Shown piece by piece: positions 25,437 to 34,626 of a DNA stretch of 52,188 bases (its first letter is position 1; the number at the start of each line of letters is the position of its first letter). This stretch comes from Burkholderia sp. Bp9143 (GTDB lineage Bacteria; Pseudomonadota; Gammaproteobacteria; Burkholderiales; Burkholderiaceae). A program made the position numbers and the translations under genes. The stretch is from assembly GCF_003853645.1 (NCBI RefSeq), contig NZ_QTPO01000059.1, positions 1 to 52,188 on the forward strand, given 5' to 3'. Below the pieces are notes generated by a model, which worked only from the letters and a program-made list of their open reading frames with translations, was not told where the DNA came from and ran no database searches.

Positions 25437-26363
25437 TCATGCCTTGCCGCGCCATGGCGGCGGATCGAGAAACTGCCGAGCGGCTTCGAGGAAAACCCGC
25501 TGCCGCGCGGAGCGGCCGGTGCGCGACGGCAGCAGCGCGGTCACGGGCGCGGGCGGCAGATGCCAGTCGGGCAGCAGCCTGACCAGCTTGCCGTTCGCCA
25601 GCAGCGGCGCGACGTCCCACTCGGACCGCTCCACGATGCCGAGCCCGGCCAGTGCCCAGTCGGTGATGACGGTGCCGTCGTTCGACGACAGCGCGCCCGT
25701 GACGCGGATCACCGCCGATCGTCTGGATTCGCCTTTGCCATCCCCGGCTTGCGAGAAGCGCCAGCGCGGGATGTCCTCGTCGTTTTCGCGCAGGCACAGG
25801 CAATCGTAGCGGGTGAGGTCGGACGGATGATTCAGTGCCTTGATGCGACGCGCATAGCCGGGGCTCGCGCACAGGAAGCGCTCGTTGGGCGCGAGCGGAT
25901 AGCCGATCCACGACGACGACTTCAGGCTGCCGACATGGACGACCACGTCGGCCCCCGACGCGCTGGTCAGCGGGCTCTCCGACAGGTGCAGCGAGATTTC
26001 GAGCTTCGGATGCGCGCGCTGCACGTCACGCACGATCCGCGCGACGTACTTGCGCCCGAAGCCGAACGGCGCGACGACGCGCAGCGTGCCCTGCACGTCG
26101 CCGTGGTCGCCGGAGATGTTGGCCTGCAGTGTTTCGACGCGCTCGAGAATCCCGATGGCTTCCTGATACAGCCGCTGACCTTCGTCGGTCAACGCGATCC
26201 CTTTCGGCTGTCGCACGGCGAGCCGGACGTTTAGCCTCGCCTCCATCCGCTGCAGGCGGATCGTGACCGCGGGCGGGGTGAGGTCGAGCAATCGAGCGGC
26301 GGATGCCAATGAGCGCGACGCGCCGATCGCGCGAACGAGTCGAAGGTCGTCGAGGTCGAGCAT
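25437..26363 (-). CDS. LysR-family transcriptional regulator
   Basis: 308 residues. The N-terminal winged helix is clear (LRLVRAIGASRSLASAARLL, then TPPAVTIRLQRMEARL), followed by the two-lobed effector domain (GTLRVVAPFGFGRKYV). It sits first in the minus-strand cluster, ahead of the DSD1 enzyme, and probably controls it. ATG 26363 is preferred: the alternative ATG at 26396 lies inside an inverted repeat that looks like the regulator's own binding site. Confidence 0.9.
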   Translation of the reverse strand: MLDLDDLRLVRAIGASRSLASAARLLDLTPPAVTIRLQRMEARLNVRLAVRQPKGIALTDEGQRLYQEAIGILERVETLQANISGDHGDVQGTLRVVAPFGFGRKYVARIVRDVQRAHPKLEISLHLSESPLTSASGADVVVHVGSLKSSSWIGYPLAPNERFLCASPGYARRIKALNHPSDLTRYDCLCLRENDEDIPRWRFSQAGDGKGESRRSAVIRVTGALSSNDGTVITDWALAGLGIVERSEWDVAPLLANGKLVRLLPDWHLPPAPVTALLPSRTGRSARQRVFLEAARQFLDPPPWRGKA

Positions 26364-26373
26364 TGCATGTCTC

Positions 26374-26399
26374 TTAATGCTGGCGTTGCCGAGCATTAA
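26374..26399. promoter_or_regulatory. Inverted repeat upstream of lysR, candidate autoregulatory site
   Basis: TTAATGCT (26374-26381) and AGCATTAA (26392-26399) are perfect inverted arms separated by 10 bases, directly upstream of the LysR ATG. The spacing is near the classical LysR layout. A related ATTAA...TTTAA pattern occurs at about 25408-25424, before the DSD1 gene, consistent with one regulator acting at both places. Confidence 0.45.
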
Positions 26400-26526
26400 A
26401 CATCACATCGCGGGGCGAATCCATCGATGCGGCGATGGATATCGACAAGCGCGTGTGTAGATCGACGTGAACGATGCCTCGAAGAAGGGGGGATGCGGCA
26501 TCACGCAGCATGCGGCTTCACCTGCG

Positions 26527-27441
26527 TCACGCATCGAGCCCGAAAATCAACGACCGATGCGCGCCGACCCCGGCCGCCACGCCCGACGCCGATGCGAACG
26601 TCGCATTGGTCATCAGGCTCGACGCATCGCCGGCGGCGAACACGCCGGGAACGCTCGTCTGCTTCCACGTATCGACGCGAATCGCCGAACCGAGCGGCCC
26701 TTCGTCGAACGCACAGCCGAGCTGTTGCGCGAGATCGCTCGCCATCTCCGTCCGCGCGCCGATGAACAGCGCATCGATCGGCACGACTTGCCCGTCGGCG
26801 AGCCGCAGCGCTTCGATCCGCGGCGCGTCGCCGAGGATTTCAACGACCGGCGACCGTTCGATACGTACGCCACGTGCGTCGAGCAACGCGGTTTCCTCTT
26901 CGTTCGCTTCGACCACGCCTTGCGTGAACCACGTCGTCGGCCCCCAGTCCGGAATCAGGATCGCCTGATGCACCGAAAGCGGATGCGTGGCCAGCACGCC
27001 GAGTTGGCGGCCCGACACCTCGTATCCATGGCAATACGGACAATGCAGCACGCTGACGCCCCAGCGTTGCGCGAGCCCCGGCAGCGCGGGCAACGCATCG
27101 CGGATGCCGGTCGCGAGGATCAACCGGTCGGCGCTTGCGCGGCTGCCGTCCGCCAGCGTCACGTGAAAGCGGCCGCTCGCATCGCGCTCGGCGGTGCGCG
27201 CCTCGCCGGCGATCCGCCGCACGGTCGGATAGGCCGCGAGTTGTGCGGCGGCGTCGGCGACGATCCGCGCCGGCGGCTTGCCGTCCTGCCCGAAAAATCC
27301 GTGCGCATGTTCGGCGAAACGATTACGCGGCCGCCCGGCATCGATCACGAGCACGCGCCGTCGCGCGCGCGCCAGTTGCATCGCGGCCGACAGCCCGGCA
27401 AAGCTGCCGCCGATCACGATCACTTCATGAGGGTTCTGCAT
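26527..27441 (-). CDS. Thioredoxin-reductase-like NAD(P)/FAD oxidoreductase
   Basis: 304 residues. An FAD-binding GGSFAGLSAA motif is at the N-terminus, a redox CPYCHGYE motif is in the middle (about residues 135-142), and a C-terminal FAD motif ends in VFAAGDAS. This is the TrxB/AhpF-like low-molecular-weight pyridine nucleotide-disulfide family. It is divergent from the Rrf2 regulator and shares its control region, so it is probably induced by redox or nitrosative stress. It lacks a linked thioredoxin, so its electron acceptor is open. Confidence 0.9.
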   Translation of the reverse strand: MQNPHEVIVIGGSFAGLSAAMQLARARRRVLVIDAGRPRNRFAEHAHGFFGQDGKPPARIVADAAAQLAAYPTVRRIAGEARTAERDASGRFHVTLADGSRASADRLILATGIRDALPALPGLAQRWGVSVLHCPYCHGYEVSGRQLGVLATHPLSVHQAILIPDWGPTTWFTQGVVEANEEETALLDARGVRIERSPVVEILGDAPRIEALRLADGQVVPIDALFIGARTEMASDLAQQLGCAFDEGPLGSAIRVDTWKQTSVPGVFAAGDASSLMTNATFASASGVAAGVGAHRSLIFGLDA

Positions 27442-27523
27442 GTGTTCACTCCTTTCCTGAGCGTTCCCGAATCCGTATCAAGCGAAGAACGTGCTCCAAT
27501 GGCGGTCAACTCATGAAACACGA

Positions 27524-27564
27524 GAAGTTGCATGATAGGTCGATGGTATCATTCATGCAACTTC
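27524..27564. promoter_or_regulatory. Long palindrome in the Rrf2/oxidoreductase divergent region
   Basis: GAAGTTGCATGA (27524-27535) is repeated in perfect inverted form as TCATGCAACTTC (27553-27564), 17 bases apart. An inner ATGATA...TATCAT pair (27532-27552) is nested inside. It lies between the two divergent start codons and is the best candidate operator for the Rrf2 protein. Confidence 0.6.
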
Positions 27565-27594
27565 ATGAGTTTCGAGAGTGGGAGCAACCCGTCC

Positions 27595-28035
27595 GTGAGA
27601 ACCGACAGCCGTTTGTCGCGCATGCTGCATGCGCTGATCCACATGGACCAGGCCGACGGCCCGCTGACGTCGGAGGCGATCGCGGCGATGCTGTGCACGA
27701 ATCCGGTGGTCGTGCGGCGTCTGCTCGGCGGGCTGCGCGACTGCGGCTACGTGCAGTCGGAGAAAGGCCACGGCGGCGGCTGGGCGCTCAGCGTCGCGCT
27801 GGACGACATCACGCTGCTCGACGTCTATCGGGCGGTGGGCGAGCCGCCGGTGTTTTCCGACCTGGTGGCCGAGGATGCGCCCGAGTGCCTGGTCGAACAG
27901 GCGGTCAACGCGCATCTGTCGGCCACGCTGAAGGAGGCCGAGGCGGTGCTGCTCGCGCGCTTCGGCGAGGTCACGCTCGGCATGCTGTCGCGCGATTTCG
28001 AGGCGAAGGCGGCGCGCCGCCGCAAGCCGCGCTGA
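27595..28035 (+). CDS. Rrf2-family transcriptional regulator
   Basis: 146 residues. The winged-helix signature is SRLSRMLHALIHMDQ, then TSEAIAAMLCTNPVVVRRLLGGL, then the wing with EKGHGGGWALS. Only two Cys are present after the start (Cys in AMLCTN and PECL, plus RDCGY), so an Fe-S cluster of the IscR/NsrR kind is not evident; YwnA-like members also lack it. GTG 27595 has GGGAG 10 bases upstream and lies beyond the palindrome; ATG 27565 would start immediately after the operator and add 10 residues. Confidence 0.87.
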   Translation: MRTDSRLSRMLHALIHMDQADGPLTSEAIAAMLCTNPVVVRRLLGGLRDCGYVQSEKGHGGGWALSVALDDITLLDVYRAVGEPPVFSDLVAEDAPECLVEQAVNAHLSATLKEAEAVLLARFGEVTLGMLSRDFEAKAARRRKPR

Positions 28036-28293
28036 CGCGCCGCAACATCGCGGCCGACGGCAACTAGCCGGCAGTCCGACGTAATCCGGCGGGGGCGAAA
28101 TCCGCGCGCCGTTGTGTTCTGTCCCCCAACTTCTGCCCGGTTCGCCCGCCACAGGGCAAAATACGGGTTTTCCGCACCCGAGAGGGCGCGCCCGAATCAC
28201 GCGCCGGGCGGCGGCAGTGCGCAATCGCACGCCGCCGCCGGGCGCCCAGGCAAGATGCTCGCCGTGTCGCGAGCCCACAGGAGTCCAGACCCC

Positions 28294-28890
28294 ATGCCCG
28301 AATCCAACCTGTCCTTCTTCGGCCGGCTGTCGCTGGCCGTCGGCACGTTCTTCTCCGTGCTCGGCAACCGCGAGTTCGCGGCCGGCGTGCTGCGCGTGCG
28401 CGACGGCGCCCCGGCACCGGTCGCCCCGGCACCGGCTGCGCCGGCGCCCGCCGCGGCCCCGTCACCCGCGCCCGCGCCCGTGAAGGCGCCGGCCCCCGAG
28501 CTGCGCGAAGCGAGCCCGCAAGCCGCGCTGCAACTGCTCGGCCTGCTGCAGCGCGATGCGCGCTTCATCGACTTCGTCGAGGAAGACATCGCCGGCTATG
28601 CGGACGCCGACATCGGCGCCGCCGCCCGCCTCGTGCACGACGGCTGCCGCGCCGCGCTGCGCGAGCACTTCACGATCGTGCCGGTGCGCGATGAAGCCGA
28701 AGGCAGCCGCGTGACGCTGCCGGCCGGCTTCGACGCGACGGCCGTGCGGGTGACGGGCAACGTGGTCGGCGCCGCGCCGTTCACGGGCACGGTCAGCCAT
28801 CGCGGCTGGCGCGTGGCCGACGTGCGTCTGCCGAAGCTGACGGGCAGCCACGACGCATCGGTGGTCGCACCGGCGGAGGTGGAACTGTGA
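28294..28890 (+). CDS. DUF2760 protein, first gene of the Hsp70 operon
   Basis: 198 residues. The N-terminus is mildly hydrophobic (SFFGRLSLAVGTFFSVLG), followed by an Ala/Pro-rich linker and a globular C-terminal domain (QLLGLLQRDARFIDFVEEDI, RVTGNVVGAAPFTGTVSHRGW). This matches DUF2760 proteins as I know them, whose function is unknown. ATG 28294 has CAGGAG 10 bases upstream. The stop overlaps the GTG of the next gene, so it is made together with the two Hsp70-like proteins and may be their partner or membrane anchor. Confidence 0.82.
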   Translation: MPESNLSFFGRLSLAVGTFFSVLGNREFAAGVLRVRDGAPAPVAPAPAAPAPAAAPSPAPAPVKAPAPELREASPQAALQLLGLLQRDARFIDFVEEDIAGYADADIGAAARLVHDGCRAALREHFTIVPVRDEAEGSRVTLPAGFDATAVRVTGNVVGAAPFTGTVSHRGWRVADVRLPKLTGSHDASVVAPAEVEL

Positions 28891-30728
28891 GCGATCCGCG
28901 CTATTCGATCGGTATCGACCTCGGTACGACCCACTGCGCGCTGTCGTACGTCGACAGCGCCGCGAGCGACGGCGAAAGGATCACGCAGCAGGTGCTGCCG
29001 ATCGCGCAGCTGACCGCGCCCGGTGCGCTGGAGTCGCGCGACCTGCTGCCGTCGTTCCTCTACCTTCCGCATGAAAGCGAGCTGACGCAGGGCGACCTGA
29101 CGCTGCCGTGGACGGCCTCGCGCGGCTTCGCGGTCGGCGAAATGGCACGCACCCGCGGCGCGGGCACGCCGATTCGCCTCGTGTCGAGCGCGAAGAGCTG
29201 GCTGTGCCACCCGGGCGTCGATCGCCGCGCGGCGATCCTGCCGAGCGATGCGCCGCCCGAAGTGTCGCGCGTGTCGCCGCTGGAAAGCTCGATCCGCTAC
29301 CTGACGCACCTGCGCGAAGCGTGGGACCACACGCATCCCGACGCGCCGTTCGCCGACCAGGACGTGACGGTCACGATCCCCGCGTCGTTCGACCCGGCCG
29401 CGCGCGAACTGACGGCGGAAGCCGCGCGTGCCGCCGGGTACTCGCGGATGACGCTGCTCGAGGAGCCGCAAGCGGCGCTCTACAGCTGGATTCAGAAGAG
29501 CGAAGGCGGCTGGCGCAAGCAGGTTCAGGTCGGCGACCTGATCCTGTGCGTGGACGTCGGCGGCGGCACCACCGACCTGTCGCTGATCGCGGTGGTCGAG
29601 CGCGACGGCAACCTGGAACTGCATCGCGTCGCGGTCGGCGAGCACATCCTGCTCGGCGGCGACAACATGGACCTCGCGCTCGCGCACGTGGTTGCGCGCA
29701 AGCTCGCGCAGCAGGGCACGCAGGCCGATCCGTGGCAATTGCGCGCACTGACGTACGCGTGCCGTGCCGCGAAGGAAACGCTGCTGTCCGATCCGACGAC
29801 CGACGCCGTGCCGCTCGTCGTGCCGAGCCGCGGCTCGAAGCTGATCGGCGGCTCGATCCGCACGGAACTGACGCGCGCGGAACTCACGCAGACGATCCTC
29901 GAAGGCTTCTTCCCGCAAGTCGACGCGGCGGCGCGTCCGGTGAGCCGCGCGCGCGTCGGCCTGACGCAGCTCGGCCTGCCGTATGCGCAGGACGCGGGCA
30001 TCACGCGCCACCTCGCGGCGTTCCTCGGCCGCCAGGTCGCGGCGCTCGACACGCTCGAAGGCGTGCAGCGCACGCTGCCGCAGGGCGCGACGTTTCTGCA
30101 TCCGACCGCGGTGCTGTTCAACGGCGGCGTGTTCAAGTCGACGCTGCTCACGCAGCGCGTGCTCGATACGCTCAACAGCTGGCTCGCAGCCGAAGGCGCG
30201 CCGCCCGCGCGCCTGCTCGAAGGCGCGGACCTCGATCTGGCCGTCGCGCGCGGCGCGGCGTACTACGGCTACGTGAAGCGCGGCCGCGGCGTGCGCATTC
30301 GCGGCGGCACGGCGCGTGCGTACTACGTCGCGATCGAGTCGGCGATGCCCGCGGTGCCGGGGCTGGAGCCGCCGGTGCAGGCGCTGTGCGTCGCGCCGTT
30401 CGGGATGGAGGAAGGCTCGGACGCGGCGCTGCCGCCGCAGGAGTTCGGCCTCGTCGTCGGCGAACCGGTGCAGTTCCGTTTCTTCGGGTCGTCGGTGCGC
30501 CGTCAGGATCAGGTCGGCACGCTGCTCGACTACTGGTCGCCGGAAGAGCTGCAGGAGCTCGAGGAAATCCAGGCCACGCTGCCCGCCGAAGGGCGTACGG
30601 TCGGCGAGGTCGTGCCGGTGAAGCTGCATGCGCGCGTGACCGAAGCCGGCACGCTCGAACTCGAGGCGATCCCGAGCGGCACGAACGAGCGCTGGAAGGT
30701 CGAGTTCGACGTGCGCGGCGCCGCCTGA
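28887..30728 (+). CDS. Hsp70-family protein 1 (DnaK-like, no standard C-terminal lid)
   Basis: 613 residues. The actin-like ATPase motifs are IGIDLGTTHC (8-17), VTIPASFD (162-169), VDVGGGTTDL (222-231) and GGDNMD (257-262). After the ATPase domain there is only a beta-rich part; the long helical lid and the EEVD-type end of DnaK are absent. GTG 28887 overlaps the DUF2760 stop. No dnaJ or grpE is nearby. A specialised chaperone or ATP-driven switch is likely; the client is unknown. Confidence 0.88.
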   Translation: MSDPRYSIGIDLGTTHCALSYVDSAASDGERITQQVLPIAQLTAPGALESRDLLPSFLYLPHESELTQGDLTLPWTASRGFAVGEMARTRGAGTPIRLVSSAKSWLCHPGVDRRAAILPSDAPPEVSRVSPLESSIRYLTHLREAWDHTHPDAPFADQDVTVTIPASFDPAARELTAEAARAAGYSRMTLLEEPQAALYSWIQKSEGGWRKQVQVGDLILCVDVGGGTTDLSLIAVVERDGNLELHRVAVGEHILLGGDNMDLALAHVVARKLAQQGTQADPWQLRALTYACRAAKETLLSDPTTDAVPLVVPSRGSKLIGGSIRTELTRAELTQTILEGFFPQVDAAARPVSRARVGLTQLGLPYAQDAGITRHLAAFLGRQVAALDTLEGVQRTLPQGATFLHPTAVLFNGGVFKSTLLTQRVLDTLNSWLAAEGAPPARLLEGADLDLAVARGAAYYGYVKRGRGVRIRGGTARAYYVAIESAMPAVPGLEPPVQALCVAPFGMEEGSDAALPPQEFGLVVGEPVQFRFFGSSVRRQDQVGTLLDYWSPEELQELEEIQATLPAEGRTVGEVVPVKLHARVTEAGTLELEAIPSGTNERWKVEFDVRGAA

Positions 30729-30733
30729 GCGCG

Positions 30734-33484
30734 ATGAAGCGCTATACGGTCGGCATCGACCTCGGCACGAGCAACACGGTCGTCGCATACGTCGAGGCCG
30801 GCTCCGACGCGATCCGTGTGTTCGACGTCGAGCAGCTGGTCGGCCCCGGCGCGGTGGCCGCGCAGCCGCTGCTGCCGTCGGTGCGCTATCACCCGGCGGC
30901 GGGCGAGCTGCCGCCGGACGCGCTGCGCCTGCCGTGGGCGTCTGATTCGAAGGCCGGCGCGGCCGCCGCCGAAGCGCCGCCGGCCGTGATCGGCCGTTAT
31001 GCGCGCACGCTCGGTGCGCAGGTGCCGGGGCGGCTCGTCACCAGCGCGAAGAGCTGGCTGTCCCACGCATCGGTCGACCGGCTCGCGGCGATCCTGCCGT
31101 GGGGCGCGGCCGACGGCGTCGACAAGGTGTCGCCGGTCGACGCGAGCGCGAGCTATCTCGCGCACGTGCGTGCCGCGTGGAATGCACGCTTTCCCGATGC
31201 GCCGCTCGCGAAGCAGGACGTCATCCTGACGGTGCCGGCGTCGTTCGACGATGGCGCGCGCGCATTGACGGTCGAGGCGGCCAAACGCGCGAAACTGCCG
31301 GCGCTGCGGTTGCTGGAGGAGCCGCAGGCCGCGTTCTACGACTGGTTGTACGGCCAGCGCGCGACGTTGCGCGACACGTTCGCCGCGGCGCGCCGCGTGC
31401 TGATCTGCGACGTCGGCGGCGGCACGACCGATCTCACGCTGGTCGACGTCGCGCCCGGCGACGACGGCGAACCGGCCTTCACGCGCGTCGGCGTCGGCAA
31501 TCACCTGATGCTCGGCGGCGACAACATGGACCTCGCGCTCGCGCGCCTGGTCGAGACGCGGCTGACCGAGCCCGGCACGCGGCTGTCGGCCGCGAGCCTG
31601 TCGCAGCTCGTCGAGCGCTGCCGTGCCGCGAAGGAGCGGCTGCTCGGCGACGACGCGCCGGCGTCCGTCACCGTGACGCTGCTCGGCGCGGGCAGCAAGC
31701 TCGTCGGCGGCGCGCGCTCGGCCGAGCTGACGCGGCAGGAGGTCGAGCAGATCGTCGTCGACGGCTTCTTTCCGCAGGTCGAGGCCGGCGAGCTGCCGCG
31801 CCGCGCGCGGGCCGCGATCGTCGAATTCGGCTTGCCGTATGCGAGCGACCCGGCCGTCACGCGCCACGTCGCCGCATTCCTGAATCGTCATGCGGAAGGC
31901 CCGCTACCCGATACGCTGCTGCTCAACGGCGGCGTGTTCCGCGCGGGCGCGCTCGCCGGCCGTCTCGCGCAGACGCTCGGCGCATGGCGCGGCGCGCCGC
32001 TCGACGTGCTGCACAACGCGCATCCGGACGTGGCGGTCGCGCGCGGCGCGGTGGCCTACGGGCTTGCGCGGGCGGGGCATGCGCCGCGCATCGGCGGCGG
32101 CTCCGCGCGCAGTTACTTCCTCGTGCTCGACGATGGTGACGGCGACGCGGCCCCGCGCGGCGTCTGCCTGCTGCCGCGCGGCGCCGAGGAAGGCCGCGAG
32201 ATCCGGCTCGAGGAGCGCACGTTCGCGCTGCAGCTCGGGCAGCCGGTGCGTTTCCACCTCGTGTCGACGGTAGCCGAAACCGCGTACCGGCCCGGCGATC
32301 TCGTCGACCTGGACGGCGGCGATTTCGTGCGGCTGCCGCCGATCGCGACGGTCGTCGACCGGCAAGCCGGCGGCGACGCGCGCGAAACGCCGGTGAAACT
32401 CACCGCGTCGCTGACCGAGGTCGGCACGCTCGAAATGCACTGCATCGCGACCGACGATGCATCGCGCCGCTGGCGGCTCGAATTCCAGTTGCGCGGCGAT
32501 GCGCCCGCACGGGGTGACGACGCCGCGCTCGCGCGCCATCCGCGTCTCGACCACGCGATCGAGTTGATCGATCGCTCGTTCGGCAGCAAGGCCGCGGACG
32601 TCACGCCGAAGGACACGCGACGGTTGCGCGCGCAACTTGAACAGGTGCTCGGCCCGCGCGACGAGTGGGACGTCGCGCTCGCGCGCGAACTGTTCGACGC
32701 GTTGCTCGCGCGTGCGCGTCGCCGGCGGCGTTCGGCCGATCACGAACGTGCGTGGCTGAACCTTGCCGGCTATTGCCTGCGCCCGGGCTTCGGCCATCCG
32801 CTCGATGCGTGGCGCATCGAGCAGCTGTGGCCGTTGTTCGACGACGGGATTCAGTACGTGAACGACGCGCAGGTGTGGTCCGAGTGGTGGACGCTGTGGC
32901 GGCGCGTGGCCGGCGGCCTCGACGACGATGCGCAGACGCAGGTGCGCGACGCCATTGCGTTCCTCGAACCGTCCGACGACAAGCGCCGCAAGCTGCCGTT
33001 CGACCCGGCCAAGGTCGGCCCGGCGGACATGACGCGCTTGTCCGCGTCGCTCGAACGATTGCCGGTCGAGCGCAAGGTGGAACTGGCCGAGCGTCTGATC
33101 GTGCAATTGCAGAAGCCGGCCGAGCGCACGCTGTGCGCGTGGGCGCTCGGGCGGATCGGTGCGCGGCGGCCGTTCTACGGCAGCGCGCACAACGTCGTGC
33201 CGGCCGACGTCGCGAACCGCTGGCTCGACGCGCTGTTCGCGCTGGACTGGAAGCACGTCGAACCCGCGGCATTCGCGGTCGCGCAAATCGCGCGGATGAC
33301 GGGCGACCGCGAACGCGATTTGCCGGACGAAACACGTGAGGCGGTGATCAAGCGTCTGTCGGCCGCGAATGTGTCGGCCGCGTGGATCGACATGGTGCGC
33401 GAGGCGATTGCGTTCGACGAAGCCGACACGGCGCGCGTGTTCGGCGAAACGCTGCCGGCCGGGTTGAAGCTGCTGGCCGGTTGA
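30734..33484 (+). CDS. Hsp70-family protein 2 with long C-terminal extension
   Basis: 916 residues. The N-terminal ATPase part (VGIDLGTSNTVVAYV, ILTVPASFDDGA, CDVGGGTTDLTL, GGDNMDLALA) parallels the preceding Hsp70. From about residue 600 a helical extension of about 315 residues follows (WLNLAGYCLRPGFGHPLDAW, DDGIQYVNDAQVWSEWWTLW), matching the DUF3731-type tail I associate with this group. ATG 30734 is 5 bases after the previous stop; the frame is open much further upstream, but that is a shadow of gene 1. The two Hsp70s share the SAKSWLxHxxVDR motif, showing a common origin and probably joint action. Confidence 0.88.
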   Translation: MKRYTVGIDLGTSNTVVAYVEAGSDAIRVFDVEQLVGPGAVAAQPLLPSVRYHPAAGELPPDALRLPWASDSKAGAAAAEAPPAVIGRYARTLGAQVPGRLVTSAKSWLSHASVDRLAAILPWGAADGVDKVSPVDASASYLAHVRAAWNARFPDAPLAKQDVILTVPASFDDGARALTVEAAKRAKLPALRLLEEPQAAFYDWLYGQRATLRDTFAAARRVLICDVGGGTTDLTLVDVAPGDDGEPAFTRVGVGNHLMLGGDNMDLALARLVETRLTEPGTRLSAASLSQLVERCRAAKERLLGDDAPASVTVTLLGAGSKLVGGARSAELTRQEVEQIVVDGFFPQVEAGELPRRARAAIVEFGLPYASDPAVTRHVAAFLNRHAEGPLPDTLLLNGGVFRAGALAGRLAQTLGAWRGAPLDVLHNAHPDVAVARGAVAYGLARAGHAPRIGGGSARSYFLVLDDGDGDAAPRGVCLLPRGAEEGREIRLEERTFALQLGQPVRFHLVSTVAETAYRPGDLVDLDGGDFVRLPPIATVVDRQAGGDARETPVKLTASLTEVGTLEMHCIATDDASRRWRLEFQLRGDAPARGDDAALARHPRLDHAIELIDRSFGSKAADVTPKDTRRLRAQLEQVLGPRDEWDVALARELFDALLARARRRRRSADHERAWLNLAGYCLRPGFGHPLDAWRIEQLWPLFDDGIQYVNDAQVWSEWWTLWRRVAGGLDDDAQTQVRDAIAFLEPSDDKRRKLPFDPAKVGPADMTRLSASLERLPVERKVELAERLIVQLQKPAERTLCAWALGRIGARRPFYGSAHNVVPADVANRWLDALFALDWKHVEPAAFAVAQIARMTGDRERDLPDETREAVIKRLSAANVSAAWIDMVREAIAFDEADTARVFGETLPAGLKLLAG

Positions 33485-33495
33485 TTGAAAGGCGG

Positions 33496-33545
33496 GATGC
33501 TTCGATCTCGTTTGCAGATCGAAGCATCGTCCGGCCAGGCCGGAC
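33496..33545. terminator. Tandem hairpins between converging genes
   Basis: A 13-bp perfect stem (33496-33508 with 33516-33528, GATGCTTCGATCT / AGATCGAAGCATC, 7-base loop) is followed at once by GTCCGGCC-A-GGCCGGAC (33529-33545). They sit between the Hsp70 stop (33484) and the ctlX stop (33567) and can serve both directions. Confidence 0.7.
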
Positions 33546-33566
33546 CGTCCGCCGCGGTATGTCCTC

Positions 33567-34568
33567 TCAGGTGTGCGACACCGGTTCGCGTTGCCGCTCC
33601 ACCGATTCGATTTCCTTTACGTCATTTGCTGCCGTGCGCCGCGCGAGATGAATCCCCGCGAGCATGCAGCGCACCGAGCCGCCGGCCAGTTCGATCGTCG
33701 GCACGTCGAGCGGCAGCAGCCGCGCGGAGCGTTCGATCGTCGCGCGCTGGTCGCCGGTGAGGCAGTCGAACGCACGCCGAGACAGCGCGAGCACGCGCCC
33801 GTCCTTGCACGACAGTTCCAGCGTATTGCCCGCGAAATTCGCGATCTGCGCGTGATCGAGCGCGATCACCGTGCGGCCCGTTTCGCTCAGGCGCTGCGCG
33901 ATCTCGTCGCGGCGCCGGCGGTCGGCGATCAGGTCGAGGCCGACCATCGCGAACTCGGTGGCGACGCTCATCATCACGTTCGTGTGATAGATCGGGTTGC
34001 CGTTCGCGTCGGCCGTATCGAAGCAGATCGGCTCGAAGTTGAAGTTCGTGCAGAAGCGTTCGAGCGCGACCGGATCGGCGCGGCGCGACCGCGCGGTGTA
34101 CGCGATCCGCGCGACGTGGTCGAGCACCATCGCGCCGGTGCCTTCCAGGAACACGTCGTCGTATTCGAGCCCCGAGTAGTCGATCACGTCCTGCACGCGA
34201 TACTCGGCCTTCAGCATCTCGACGATGTCCGCGCGCCGCTCGCGGCGGCGGTTCGCGCTGGCCATCGGATACAGCGCGATATGTCCGCCCGGATGGGTCG
34301 AGAACCAGTTGTTCGGGAACACGGAGTCGGGCGTGTCGCGCTCGCCTTGGTCGTCGAACACGTGCACGCGCACGCCTGCATTGGCGAGTGTCTGCGCGGC
34401 GGCCGTGACTTCGTCGCGCGCGGCGGCCGACACCGACGGCGTGTCGTTCGCGCTGTCGGCGGCGGTGCGCTGGAAGGCGTTGTCGGCCGCGGTCTGCGGG
34501 TTCGGCAGGAAGCGGTGCGGCCGGATCATCACGACGGCGGCCGGCGCCTGGATCGATACGAGATTCAT
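33567..34568 (-). CDS. ctlX: CtlX-type citrulline/arginine hydrolase (amidinotransferase superfamily)
   Basis: 333 residues of the guanidine-modifying superfamily. The substrate and catalytic motifs are SVFPNNWFSTHPGGHIALYP, a central NPIYHTNVMMSV with the catalytic His, and ELAGGSVRCMLAGIH near the C-terminus with the nucleophile Cys. In the CtlX group these enzymes hydrolyse citrulline to ornithine. The gene lies 58 bases after the ornithine cyclodeaminase gene on the same strand; together they would turn citrulline into ornithine and then proline. Very good match. Confidence 0.88.
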   Translation of the reverse strand: MNLVSIQAPAAVVMIRPHRFLPNPQTAADNAFQRTAADSANDTPSVSAAARDEVTAAAQTLANAGVRVHVFDDQGERDTPDSVFPNNWFSTHPGGHIALYPMASANRRRERRADIVEMLKAEYRVQDVIDYSGLEYDDVFLEGTGAMVLDHVARIAYTARSRRADPVALERFCTNFNFEPICFDTADANGNPIYHTNVMMSVATEFAMVGLDLIADRRRRDEIAQRLSETGRTVIALDHAQIANFAGNTLELSCKDGRVLALSRRAFDCLTGDQRATIERSARLLPLDVPTIELAGGSVRCMLAGIHLARRTAANDVKEIESVERQREPVSHT

Positions 34569-34626
34569 GAACGGTAGAGGCGAGAGGCGGGGAACCGGGC
34601 GGCGCGCAGGCCGCCCGGGATGACGA

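Noticed and set aside
29108..33484. A single 1458-codon open frame covering both Hsp70 genes
   Set aside because: Its first part is an Arg/Ala-rich shadow of the first Hsp70 gene in another frame; the real protein starts at ATG 30734, where the IDLGTSNT motif begins.
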